A DNA stretch of 6,436 bases from positions 1-6,436 of the forward strand of contig JAFVAA010000525.1 in NCBI GenBank assembly GCA_017476305.1, read 5' to 3'. The position numbers and the translations under genes are program-made. Shown piece by piece: positions 1 to 5,715 of this stretch. Each line of letters opens with the position of its first letter. Position 1 is the first letter of the stretch. The stretch is from Lachnospiraceae bacterium (GTDB lineage Bacteria > Bacillota > Clostridia > Lachnospirales > Lachnospiraceae). Below the pieces are notes generated by a model. The model did no database searches. It was given only the letters and a program-made list of their open reading frames with translations, and had not been told where the DNA came from.

Positions 1-523
1 GCTCTCTGATCAAACGTCTGTCCATCTCCAGCTTCTGCTCACCCGGTCCTCTGGTTCCAATCCCTCCTCCAAGTCTCGATAAATTCGAATGACCGCCAAT
101 CAGATGCGAAGCACGATACCTAAGCTGTGCCAATTCTACCTGCAGCTTTCCCTCGCTGGTAGACGCCCTCTTCGCAAAAATATCCAAAATCAGTACCGTC
201 CGGTCAATCACCTTAACATCCAACTGCTCCTGAAGATTATTATACTGTGCCGGACTAAGTTCATCATCACAGACTACACAATCTGCATGATATTTTGCAA
301 CCATCTCTTTGACTTCATCTATCTTTCCCTTTCCGATGTAAGTTCCCGGATGGATCCGCTCTCTGCTCTGTATCACCTTCGCCACAGTAACCGCTGAAAC
401 CGTCTGCCCCAGCTCCTCCAGTTCATCCAGAGATTTTTCCACCTCTTCCTTATCCTCTGTCGCCACTCCTACTAGCACCAGACGCTCCTCACGTTCTGCC
501 GTATCATATAAATTTTCCGCCAC
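1..523 (-). CDS. hflX: GTPase HflX, N-terminal part (cut by window edge)
   Basis: HflX is a ribosome-associated GTPase that binds the 50S subunit and splits stalled or hibernating ribosomes. The 174 residues visible cover the N-terminal HflX domain. It begins AENLYDTAEREERLVLVGVA after the start, followed by the family segment HPGTYIGKGKIDEV (about residues 58-71), then DRTVLILDIFAKRA (about 107-120), QVELAQLRYR, and the glycine-rich signature GGGIGTRGPGEQKLEMDRR (about 152-170). The G domain lies beyond position 1. The start is GTG at 521-523: the only nearby ATG (544-546) runs into a stop after three codons, and an AGGAGG box sits 7 nt upstream of the GTG. It follows the TPR lipoprotein gene by 33 nt on the same strand with no terminator between, so it is probably co-transcribed. 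The family call is firm; the missing G domain cannot be judged. Confidence 0.95.
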   Translation of the reverse strand, partial: MAENLYDTAEREERLVLVGVATEDKEEVEKSLDELEELGQTVSAVTVAKVIQSRERIHPGTYIGKGKIDEVKEMVAKYHADCVVCDDELSPAQYNNLQEQLDVKVIDRTVLILDIFAKRASTSEGKLQVELAQLRYRASHLIGGHSNLSRLGGGIGTRGPGEQKLEMDRRLIRE

Positions 524-530
524 GGTGAAA

Positions 531-536
531 CCTCCT
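531..536 (-). promoter_or_regulatory. Ribosome binding site of hflX
   Basis: On the minus strand this reads AGGAGG, a full anti-16S match, 7 nt before GTG at 521-523. It decides the start of hflX, which has no usable ATG. Confidence 0.85.
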
Positions 537-556
537 ATCGCCCCATTTATTACCAC

Positions 557-1726
557 TCACCTTCTGGTTTTAATAAATGAAATTTCCTTTTTCATAGCCG
601 CATCCTCTGTATAGACTTTTCTATATTCCTCCGCCACCTCCAGTGCCTTATCATAATCCCCGGTAAGCTCCAAAAGGATTACCTGATTTCTAAGAAGGTT
701 CTGTGCAGCCACCGTATCTCCCATAGCAAGCCCCTGTGAAATCATGCTCTGTGCCTTTTCATACTGCGACCGCTCCATATAAATACCTGCCAGTTGGTTA
801 TATACCTCCGGAATCGTATGATCCTTTTCTGCAGAAAGATATGATAGAAAACCATCCTCTGCCTCCTGCAGCTTTCCTGATGTTTTTTTCGTAAGAGACA
901 TATAAAATAACCCATCTGCATCCTTCTCTTCATAAGCTTCTTCAAAAAGGGACAAAGCCTTATCATAATCCCCCTTGTAATACCAGGCCTTTCCCACCGC
1001 AATCATTTCATAAGACTTCTTAGCCTCTATAGAGGTAATATGATCAAGAAGCTCAGCCGCAGCACTGCTCTGACCGGCATCCAGATAGCAATCATATAAA
1101 CGAAAATATGCATCAAAATAAGACTTGTTTTTTCGAATGGCGTCTTCATACAGCTTCACTGCCCCATCCGTATCTCCAGAAGCCTTTTTCATGCCCCCAT
1201 AAAGCATATAAACTTCCATATCCGAAGCATCCCCGGAAAGCAGTGCGTCACACAGCTCCTCAGCCTTTGTCTCCTGTCCGGTCAAAAAACATGCAATCGC
1301 CTCCGTATACTGAAGATTCCTGTCCAAATCCGAAAACTCTTTTATTTTCAGTGCCTCGTCTGCCACAAGTGTCACATCCTCATATTTTCCCTGTCCATAG
1401 AAAGCAATCGTCTCACCATAGTAAATCTGCTTTTTCTCACTGTCCGAAATATCCGTATCTGCTTTTAGGATCTGAGAAAATGCGGTTTCTGCCTCTTCAT
1501 ATTTCGAAAGATGATTGAGTGTCATTCCATAACCGATATAGATCTTTGGCTCCAATCCATCCTCCCTGATTGCATCTTCAAAATACGTTTCCGCTTTTTC
1601 ATATTCTCCCTCATTCGAAAGCTCCATCGCAGTCTTATACGATTCACTCACTTTTCCACAGGCTGTGAAAAAGAACATTCCCAATACGCAAAAAAAAGTC
1701 CTCTTGAACCAATTCATTTTATTCAT
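557..1726 (-). CDS. TPR-repeat lipoprotein
   Basis: This 389-residue protein is predicted to be exported and lipid-anchored on the outer face of the membrane. Residues 1-22 form a signal peptide (basic MNKMNWFKR, then a hydrophobic stretch) ending in the lipobox FTAC, with the lipidated cysteine at 23. The rest is a nearly continuous array of about nine or ten tetratricopeptide-like helix pairs, for example GEYEKAETYFEDAI (40-53), KYEEAETAFSQIL (75-87), GDYDKALSLFEEAY (252-265), SQYEKAQSMISQGLA (320-334) and GDYDKALEVAEEY (356-368). TPR arrays bind other proteins; no catalytic domain is seen, so the partner is unknown. Its start lies 5 nt after the stop of the LytTR regulator gene, with only a weak GAAAG upstream, which suggests translational coupling. 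ATG at 1715-1717 (residue 4) is a possible alternative start. The fold and lipobox are clear; the function is not. Confidence 0.9.
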   Translation of the reverse strand: MNKMNWFKRTFFCVLGMFFFTACGKVSESYKTAMELSNEGEYEKAETYFEDAIREDGLEPKIYIGYGMTLNHLSKYEEAETAFSQILKADTDISDSEKKQIYYGETIAFYGQGKYEDVTLVADEALKIKEFSDLDRNLQYTEAIACFLTGQETKAEELCDALLSGDASDMEVYMLYGGMKKASGDTDGAVKLYEDAIRKNKSYFDAYFRLYDCYLDAGQSSAAAELLDHITSIEAKKSYEMIAVGKAWYYKGDYDKALSLFEEAYEEKDADGLFYMSLTKKTSGKLQEAEDGFLSYLSAEKDHTIPEVYNQLAGIYMERSQYEKAQSMISQGLAMGDTVAAQNLLRNQVILLELTGDYDKALEVAEEYRKVYTEDAAMKKEISFIKTRR

Positions 1727-1731
1727 AAATT

Positions 1732-2460
1732 TTATTCACTTTCTTTTATACTTCTTTTATAATAGTCTTCATATCTTTTCACTAACAGCTTTCTTCCGCT
1801 TTTTCTGATAGGAATCACATCATCATTCATCATAATAAAATCAAAATCTACCAGGCCTGCTACACAATCCATATTAACCAGATAACTCTGATGACATCTT
1901 AAAAAACGGGGATCCCTCATCTGTTCTTCCAGACTGTCCAGCTTACTGTATACTTTTACATCCCCTCTGCTGGTCGTATGAATATAGACCACCTTATTAT
2001 CAGATTCCACATAGATGATTTCCTTATACGGAATAATCACAGATTTCCTTTGGGATTTTACTTCAATGAAATTTTGATTGTTTTGTGGATGCTTCTGTAC
2101 GAAATAATCCAGCATGGCATTAATTTTTACAGGCTCATACGGCTTCAATAAGTACCCCAGGGCATGAATTTCATATGCCGTAATTGCAAACTCCTTACTA
2201 GAGGTACAGTAAGCAATTTCTACATTTTCATCCAGTTTTCTGAGTCTTCTTCCCGCTTCCACACCATCTATTTCTCCCATATGAATATCCAATAAGATCA
2301 GATCAAAAGGATGATTCTCATATCCATCAATCAGATTTTCCGCATTTTCAAAGGTTTCCAGTTCATATTCCAATCCCTTTTCCGACATAAAAAATGCTAT
2401 TAAACGCTTTAACAGTTTTCTTTCTATATCACTATCCTCACAAATCGCAATCTTAATCAT
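1732..2460 (-). CDS. LytTR-family response regulator
   Basis: This is a DNA-binding response regulator of the AgrA/LytR type. Residues 1-120 form a receiver domain: the acidic pair E8-D9, the phospho-acceptor D58 in DLILLDIHM, a switch threonine at about T86, and K106 in YLLKPYEP. Residues 131-236 are the LytTR DNA-binding domain, with the family motif FLRCHQSYLVNMDCV (187-201) and IPIRKSGRKLLVKRY (216-230). At 242 residues it has the usual length. The frame stays open upstream to 2526, but ATG at 2458-2460 is the right start: it gives the classic MIKIAICEDS beginning and has AAGGAG 7 nt before it. No histidine kinase is in the window, so it is an orphan here. It heads the presumed operon with the TPR lipoprotein and hflX. 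Direct targets cannot be read from the sequence. Confidence 0.95.
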   Translation of the reverse strand: MIKIAICEDSDIERKLLKRLIAFFMSEKGLEYELETFENAENLIDGYENHPFDLILLDIHMGEIDGVEAGRRLRKLDENVEIAYCTSSKEFAITAYEIHALGYLLKPYEPVKINAMLDYFVQKHPQNNQNFIEVKSQRKSVIIPYKEIIYVESDNKVVYIHTTSRGDVKVYSKLDSLEEQMRDPRFLRCHQSYLVNMDCVAGLVDFDFIMMNDDVIPIRKSGRKLLVKRYEDYYKRSIKESE

Positions 2461-2467
2461 GAAATTT

Positions 2468-2473
2468 CTCCTT
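2468..2473 (-). promoter_or_regulatory. Ribosome binding site of the LytTR regulator
   Basis: On the minus strand this reads AAGGAG, 7 nt before ATG at 2458-2460. It lies inside the longer open frame that begins at 2526, and so argues against that longer start. Confidence 0.85.
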
Positions 2474-2537
2474 ATCCTTTTATCATAGAAATGTCCATCC
2501 CCCTCGAAGCTCGTATACACTGACATCCGATAACATT

Positions 2538-2566
2538 TTCCTATCCTTTGTAAAACATCAGGTCAA
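2538..2566 (-). promoter_or_regulatory. Candidate promoter of the LytTR-TPR-hflX operon
   Basis: On the minus strand TTGACC (2566-2561) matches the -35 hexamer at five of six positions. A 17-nt spacer leads to TAGGAA (2543-2538), a poor -10 with only three matches. It lies about 78 nt upstream of the regulator's ATG. This is the best housekeeping-type candidate I found in the gap, but it is weak; the true promoter could lie elsewhere or need an activator. Confidence 0.25.
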
Positions 2567-2575
2567 TGAAGCTGC

Positions 2576-2599
2576 TGATTTGCAAAGAATGGCAAATCA
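2576..2599. repeat. 8-bp inverted repeat, possible operator
   Basis: TGATTTGC and GCAAATCA are perfect inverted arms around an 8-nt centre (AAAGAATG). The repeat sits 10 bp upstream of the candidate minus-strand -35. A dimeric regulator could bind it, but a chance repeat of this size in AT-rich DNA cannot be excluded. There is no T-run next to it, so it is not a terminator. Confidence 0.35.
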
Positions 2600-2621
2600 A
2601 AGCATTTGTGAGCAGAACAAG

Positions 2622-2643
2622 CTTCCGGACATTTCCACGGAAG
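2622..2643. repeat. 6-bp GC-rich inverted repeat
   Basis: CTTCCG (2622-2627) and CGGAAG (2638-2643) pair perfectly around a 10-nt loop, with one more G-U pair possible in RNA. There is no adequate T-run on either side. It overlaps the end of the short plus-strand open stretch at 2550-2651. Role unknown. Confidence 0.3.
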
Positions 2644-2712
2644 TAAAATAAAACTCCATCATTAAGTATAATGAAAATACGTTTGACGGTCAAGTGTTAA
2701 AAATAATACGGA

Positions 2713-2739
2713 ACTATTTTTTTTATCAGGCATATGATA
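2713..2739 (+). promoter_or_regulatory. Sigma-K-type sporulation promoter of dpaA
   Basis: The -10 region GGCATATGATA (2729-2739) matches the sigma-K pattern gnCATAnnnTA at every fixed base. An AC dinucleotide at 2713-2714, after an A, lies 16 nt upstream of CATA, where the short -35 element (AC) is expected. Transcription would start near 2746, giving a leader of about 50 nt before the ATG at 2796. Sigma-K drives dipicolinate synthase in Bacillus subtilis late in the mother cell, so the position is biologically sensible. The consensus is quoted from memory; the start of transcription is inferred. Confidence 0.65.
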
Positions 2740-2784
2740 ACCTAAGAAAAGATTTTAAATGGTTACTGCCAAAACAGGAAAACC

Positions 2785-2789
2785 GGGAG
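2785..2789 (+). promoter_or_regulatory. Ribosome binding site of dpaA
   Basis: GGGAG lies 6 nt before ATG at 2796-2798. The alternative GTG at 2694 has no purine-rich site upstream and lies before the presumed sigma-K promoter, so this site decides the start. Confidence 0.75.
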
Positions 2790-2795
2790 AAATAT

Positions 2796-3581
2796 ATGTC
2801 TGATTCTTCAAAACTGATTACAGATAAACGACAAATCTATTTAAAGAACATGCTTCAGGAAAAAGGTTATTCTGTCTTTTTAGCAGAAGAACTTTCCATG
2901 CAGGAAAAAAGGCAGCTGTTCTCTCAGGTGCATTCTGCTCCTTTTCTGTATTTGCTGCCGGTCCCCGCCCCTGAAGAGGAGCTAAATTTTTTAAAAATCT
3001 TTAGTAACCCACAGGCAATTCTGCTGGGAGGAAATTTCCCACGAAACTTTACAGATTTCTGCCTAAAAAGAAAGATTGCTTTTGTCGATTATATGCGTGC
3101 TGAAACCGTTGTGATGGAAAATGCAATTGCCACTGCAGAAAGCATTATCAGCCATGCAATTTTAGAAACTCCTATCAATATACAGAGTTCTAAGGCTTTG
3201 GTCATAGGATATGGAAAATGTGGCGAAATCCTGGCAGAAAAATTGCACGCTCTCCATGCAGATGTTTTTATTGCAACCAGAAACCCGTTAGCCCGAAAAA
3301 GGGCTGAATGCTATGGATACCATATTCACAAAAGTTCATTCTTTGCAGAATATGATTTTATCTTCAATACTGCACCTGCTATGGTACTGCCAAAAGAGAC
3401 GATCGATCTCTTAAAGCAGGATGCCTGCATTTTTGACATTGCTTCGAAGCCTGGCGGAACCGACTTTTCCTACTGTGAAGAAAAGGGCATCAAAGCAAAG
3501 CTTTATCCTGGCCTTCCAGGAAAATATGCTCCAAAATCCTCCGCAGAAATCATTTTCAGATATCTTCTAACAGTACTTTAG
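2796..3581 (+). CDS. dpaA: Dipicolinate synthase subunit A
   Basis: DpaA (SpoVFA) works with DpaB to turn the lysine-pathway intermediate made by DapA into dipicolinic acid, the Ca-chelated spore-core solute; it acts in the mother cell. The 261-residue product has an N-terminal DpaA-type domain (the segment DKRQIYLKNML, 10-20, aligns with DARQLEIIRKL of B. subtilis) and a C-terminal NAD(P)-binding Rossmann domain with GYGKCG (138-143), followed by FIFNTAPAMVLP (188-199), DIASKPGGTDF (214-224) and YPGLPGKYAPKSSAEII (237-253), all closely like B. subtilis DpaA. I chose ATG 2796 over GTG 2694 because of its ribosome binding site and the promoter between them. With this start it is about 35 residues shorter than the B. 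subtilis protein as I recall it (297), and the usual GGD glycine motif near the N-terminus reads ITD. dpaB follows after 88 nt. Confidence 0.93.
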   Translation: MSDSSKLITDKRQIYLKNMLQEKGYSVFLAEELSMQEKRQLFSQVHSAPFLYLLPVPAPEEELNFLKIFSNPQAILLGGNFPRNFTDFCLKRKIAFVDYMRAETVVMENAIATAESIISHAILETPINIQSSKALVIGYGKCGEILAEKLHALHADVFIATRNPLARKRAECYGYHIHKSSFFAEYDFIFNTAPAMVLPKETIDLLKQDACIFDIASKPGGTDFSYCEEKGIKAKLYPGLPGKYAPKSSAEIIFRYLLTVL

Positions 3582-3653
3582 GCTCATTAGGGAACCGTGC
3601 AGAAATGATTCACCCGCTCATTATATTCCGCAATTGCGTAAAACATAAAAGAT

Positions 3654-3660
3654 AGAAAGG
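3654..3660 (+). promoter_or_regulatory. Ribosome binding site of dpaB
   Basis: AGAAAGG lies 9 nt before ATG at 3670-3672. An ATG at 3665-3667 meets a stop two codons later and is not the start. The 88-nt gap after dpaA shows no terminator and no clear promoter, so the two genes are probably one transcript. Confidence 0.65.
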
Positions 3661-3669
3661 ATATATGCC

Positions 3670-4266
3670 ATGAATGCAAAAACAGACAAAAAACTCCAAA
3701 TTGGATTTGCCATTACCGGCTCTTTTTGTACTTTCCAAAATATTTTAGAAGTATTAAAAGAGCTTGTACAGAAAGATTATCATATCATTCCGATTTTTTC
3801 TGACAAAACGAGCACCCTGGATAACCGTTTTCAAAAGGCTGATGATTTTGTAAAAGAAGTACAGGACATCACAGGGGAACACGGTATTTTCACCATCCCG
3901 GAAGCAGAACCTATCGGACCAAAGGGATATCTGGATGCTCTGGTCATCGCTCCATGTACCGGAAATACATTGGCAAAGCTCTGCCACGGGATTACGGACT
4001 CCCCCGTACTTATGGCAGCAAAAGCACATCTTCGAAACGAAAAACCACTTATCATATCCATCTCGACAAATGATGCGCTCGGCATGAATTTCAAAAACCT
4101 GGGAGAACTTATGAATATAAAAAATATTTATTTCGTTCCTTTCGGACAGGATAATCCTGTAAAGAAAACGAACTCTATGATTGCACATGTGGAGCTGATC
4201 CCGGAAACGATAGCTGCAGCTCTGGAGCACAAACAGCTCCAACCGGTCATCCGCTCTCCATTTTAA
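3670..4266 (+). CDS. dpaB: Dipicolinate synthase subunit B
   Basis: DpaB (SpoVFB) is the flavoprotein-fold partner of DpaA in making dipicolinic acid for the spore core. The 198-residue product has the family length (about 200) and its motifs in order: IGFAITGSFCTF (11-22, nucleotide-binding loop), AEPIGPKGYLDALVIAPCTGNTLAKL split as AEPIGPK (79-85) and IAPCTGNTLAKL (93-104), TDSPVLMAAKAHLRN (109-123), ISTNDALG (131-138), KNIYFVPFGQD (151-161) and KTNSMIAHVELIP (166-178). These align almost without gaps to B. subtilis DpaB as I recall it. In B. subtilis dpaAB leads into asd-dapG-dapA; here no lysine-pathway gene follows, and a terminator region and the convergent cdaR come next. Identity is close to certain. 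Confidence 0.97.
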   Translation: MNAKTDKKLQIGFAITGSFCTFQNILEVLKELVQKDYHIIPIFSDKTSTLDNRFQKADDFVKEVQDITGEHGIFTIPEAEPIGPKGYLDALVIAPCTGNTLAKLCHGITDSPVLMAAKAHLRNEKPLIISISTNDALGMNFKNLGELMNIKNIYFVPFGQDNPVKKTNSMIAHVELIPETIAAALEHKQLQPVIRSPF

Positions 4267-4276
4267 TCATGATTTT

Positions 4277-4321
4277 AAAGAAAAAACAGACCTCCAACCG
4301 TTTATCCCGCGATTGAAGGTC
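4277..4321 (-). terminator. Rho-independent terminator of cdaA-cdaR
   Basis: Read on the minus strand, 12 nt after the cdaR stop, GACCTTCAATCG (4321-4310) pairs with CGGTTGGAGGTC (4300-4289) over a 9-nt loop. All 12 positions pair if two G-U wobbles are allowed. A T-rich tract (TGTTTTTTCTTT, 4288-4277) follows. On the plus strand the two wobbles become C-A mismatches and only five Ts follow, so the signal favours leftward transcription, though it may also slow transcription coming out of dpaB. Confidence 0.85.
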
Positions 4322-4333
4322 ATTTTTATGTAT

Positions 4334-5608
4334 CTATCCTCTTTTTCGTATGATTACATTTACTCGTACTGTTTCCTCTAAAATATAATCATCTCCCAGA
4401 TCGATTTCTACAGGAAGCATATGCTCTCCCTCCCTATATCCCGAACAATCCACGATTCCCGTGACCGATTGATTCGAAAGTACGGATAAAGCCTTCTTCG
4501 CTCCCCTGACCGACACAGAAACGGTTTCTGTATCCGGATCAATTTCTGCTGTATATCCAGACCTTAGATTCTCTATCGTAATCTGATTTCCCGACAGCTC
4601 TATCTTCTTCGTCTGCATCCTCAAAATCGTGATCTTTACGGAAACATTGCGATCTTCCTCATTGGGAACAGTCAGCTCACTACTGATATATTCCGAAATA
4701 TCAATATTCTGTTCCAGTTCTGAAGAATCCTCACGAAGCCCCGTGATATCTACCGGTATCGTTATCGTCGATATTTCTGCCAAATCCTTTTGTTTCCCGG
4801 CGACCTCTATCGTTTCCGGAGAGCTGTTTACTTCGATAAATTCATATCCCTCCGCTGGTGTTCCATCAATCTGGATCTTCACGGAGACCTCTTTTTTCTG
4901 TACCAGCTTTATAACTGTTCGAACACTCCCGGTATTAAAGGACAACGTCGCAGATGTAATCTTATGATGCTTTTGATCATATGCCACAGGCTCTGCCGTT
5001 TTCCGAAAGCTTTCCGAAGCACCATTCACATTGACGCTCACCTCCACCGTTGCTATACGGTCAATGACAGATTCTCCTCCCGTCACCTCGATCACATTTG
5101 GCTTTGCGATACATTCCCCTACTGCATAATCACTTGCCGGTGTGCCTTCACAGTTTACTATGACCTTGATCTGCTTTTTTTCCATTTCCTCCAGAGCAAT
5201 TTTCAGAACATCATTACAATCCACACTGATATCAGAAGCACGTGCCCTGCTCACGGAAATTTTGATAGGAACTGCATTAACCTTCGAAAGATTTGAGAGA
5301 TCTGCTGTAGCAGAGATATCAGATTCATCCAGCTTATCTACCACACTTCTCCGTCCTCTGATGCTGACAGAAGCAGTCTGTCCACTGATAATTTCATATA
5401 CCTGGTTCACAGAGCTGATCGCATCTTCGTGAATGGTTTGCACAGTCACAGAAAAATTCTTAGTTTTATATGGATCTGCAATATTTGTAATCAGCAGCCA
5501 GAACACGACAGCACAGATGATAGAAACCAGTTTGATCCCGACATTATAAAACAGCATTCTTTTCCAAAATTCTATAAAGCTTTTCTTCCTTTCTTCCCGA
5601 TCCTCCAA
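4334..5608 (-). CDS. cdaR: CdaR, YbbR-repeat regulator of diadenylate cyclase
   Basis: CdaR is a membrane-anchored extracytoplasmic protein that binds CdaA and modulates c-di-AMP synthesis. The 424-residue product has a charged cytoplasmic N-terminus, one membrane segment at about residues 23-42 (IKLVSIICAVVFWLLI), then four YbbR repeats at about 52-141, 145-235, 239-330 and 333-421. The internal pattern recurs as GTPASDYAVGE (155-165), GTPAEGYEF (249-257) and LRSGYTAEI (348-356), each followed by a strand and a glycine turn (VTGGES, VAGKQK, VRGAKK). The start is TTG at 5606-5608: an AAAGGAGG box stands 8 nt upstream and no in-frame ATG or GTG is near. It lies 107 nt downstream of cdaA. In many Firmicutes glmM comes next; here a terminator and the convergent dpaB follow. 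Confidence 0.94.
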   Translation of the reverse strand: MEDREERKKSFIEFWKRMLFYNVGIKLVSIICAVVFWLLITNIADPYKTKNFSVTVQTIHEDAISSVNQVYEIISGQTASVSIRGRRSVVDKLDESDISATADLSNLSKVNAVPIKISVSRARASDISVDCNDVLKIALEEMEKKQIKVIVNCEGTPASDYAVGECIAKPNVIEVTGGESVIDRIATVEVSVNVNGASESFRKTAEPVAYDQKHHKITSATLSFNTGSVRTVIKLVQKKEVSVKIQIDGTPAEGYEFIEVNSSPETIEVAGKQKDLAEISTITIPVDITGLREDSSELEQNIDISEYISSELTVPNEEDRNVSVKITILRMQTKKIELSGNQITIENLRSGYTAEIDPDTETVSVSVRGAKKALSVLSNQSVTGIVDCSGYREGEHMLPVEIDLGDDYILEETVRVNVIIRKRG

Positions 5609-5616
5609 GCCTGCTC

Positions 5617-5624
5617 CCTCCTTT
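5617..5624 (-). promoter_or_regulatory. Ribosome binding site of cdaR
   Basis: On the minus strand this reads AAAGGAGG, 8 nt before TTG at 5606-5608. It supports the rare TTG start; the nearby ATG at 5629-5631 is in another frame and closes quickly. Confidence 0.8.
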
Positions 5625-5660
5625 CTGTCATGCGAAACCCCTGTTCATCAGCAGGAAAAC

Positions 5661-5689
5661 TTTTCATTTGATGCTGCGATAAATGAAAA
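5661..5689. repeat. 9-bp inverted repeat between cdaA and cdaR
   Basis: TTTTCATTT (5661-5669) and AAATGAAAA (5681-5689) are perfect inverted arms around an 11-nt loop, within the 107-nt cdaA-cdaR gap. The stem is almost all A-T. Without a clean T-run after it on the minus strand it is a weak terminator candidate at best; it could be an RNA hairpin tuning cdaR expression, or chance. Confidence 0.35.
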
Positions 5690-5715
5690 CAGATGATACA
5701 GCCAGCCTCTCTATA

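Larger units (their letters stand above)
2461..2795. other. Divergent intergenic region with regulatory sites
   Basis: This 335-nt gap separates the leftward LytTR operon from the rightward dpaAB genes. I see no complete gene in it. It holds the LytTR ribosome binding site, a weak minus-strand promoter candidate, two short inverted repeats (2576-2599 and 2622-2643), a plus-strand open stretch of 33 codons with no convincing start (2550-2651), a lone TATAAT (2667-2672) without a matching -35, and the sigma-K-like promoter plus leader of dpaA (2713-2795). The frame of dpaA is also open from GTG at 2694, but nothing supports translation starting there. Confidence 0.7.

Noticed and set aside
1108..1518. 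Plus-strand open frame opposite the TPR lipoprotein gene
   Set aside because: It is rich in His, Pro and Ser as expected of an antisense shadow, and the minus-strand gene has a clear lipobox and TPR pattern.
2461..2526. 22-residue N-terminal extension of the LytTR regulator
   Set aside because: The receiver domain begins exactly at ATG 2458-2460, which has AAGGAG 7 nt upstream; the extension contains that site.
2667..2672. Perfect TATAAT on the plus strand
   Set aside because: No -35-like hexamer at 16-18 nt upstream and no extended -10 TG, so it is likely chance in AT-rich DNA.
2683..2709. TTGACG followed by AT-rich DNA as a housekeeping promoter of dpaA
   Set aside because: No acceptable -10 at 16-18 nt spacing; the best match (TAATAC) is at 15 nt with three of six bases.
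2694..2795. N-terminal extension of DpaA from GTG 2694
   Set aside because: No ribosome binding site before the GTG, and a sigma-K-like promoter and a good ribosome binding site lie between it and ATG 2796.
3629..3647. CGCAATTGCG palindrome and CATAAAAGATA before dpaB as a second promoter
   Set aside because: The palindrome has no loop or T-run, and the CATA box lacks the TA at the right distance and the AC element upstream.
3754..4242. Minus-strand open frames opposite dpaB
   Set aside because: They overlap a gene that aligns almost end to end with DpaB and show no domain of their own.
5609..5672. Small minus-strand reading frame beginning ATGAAAAGT in the cdaA-cdaR gap
   Set aside because: About 31 codons overlapping the start of cdaR, with no ribosome binding site and no recognisable sequence.
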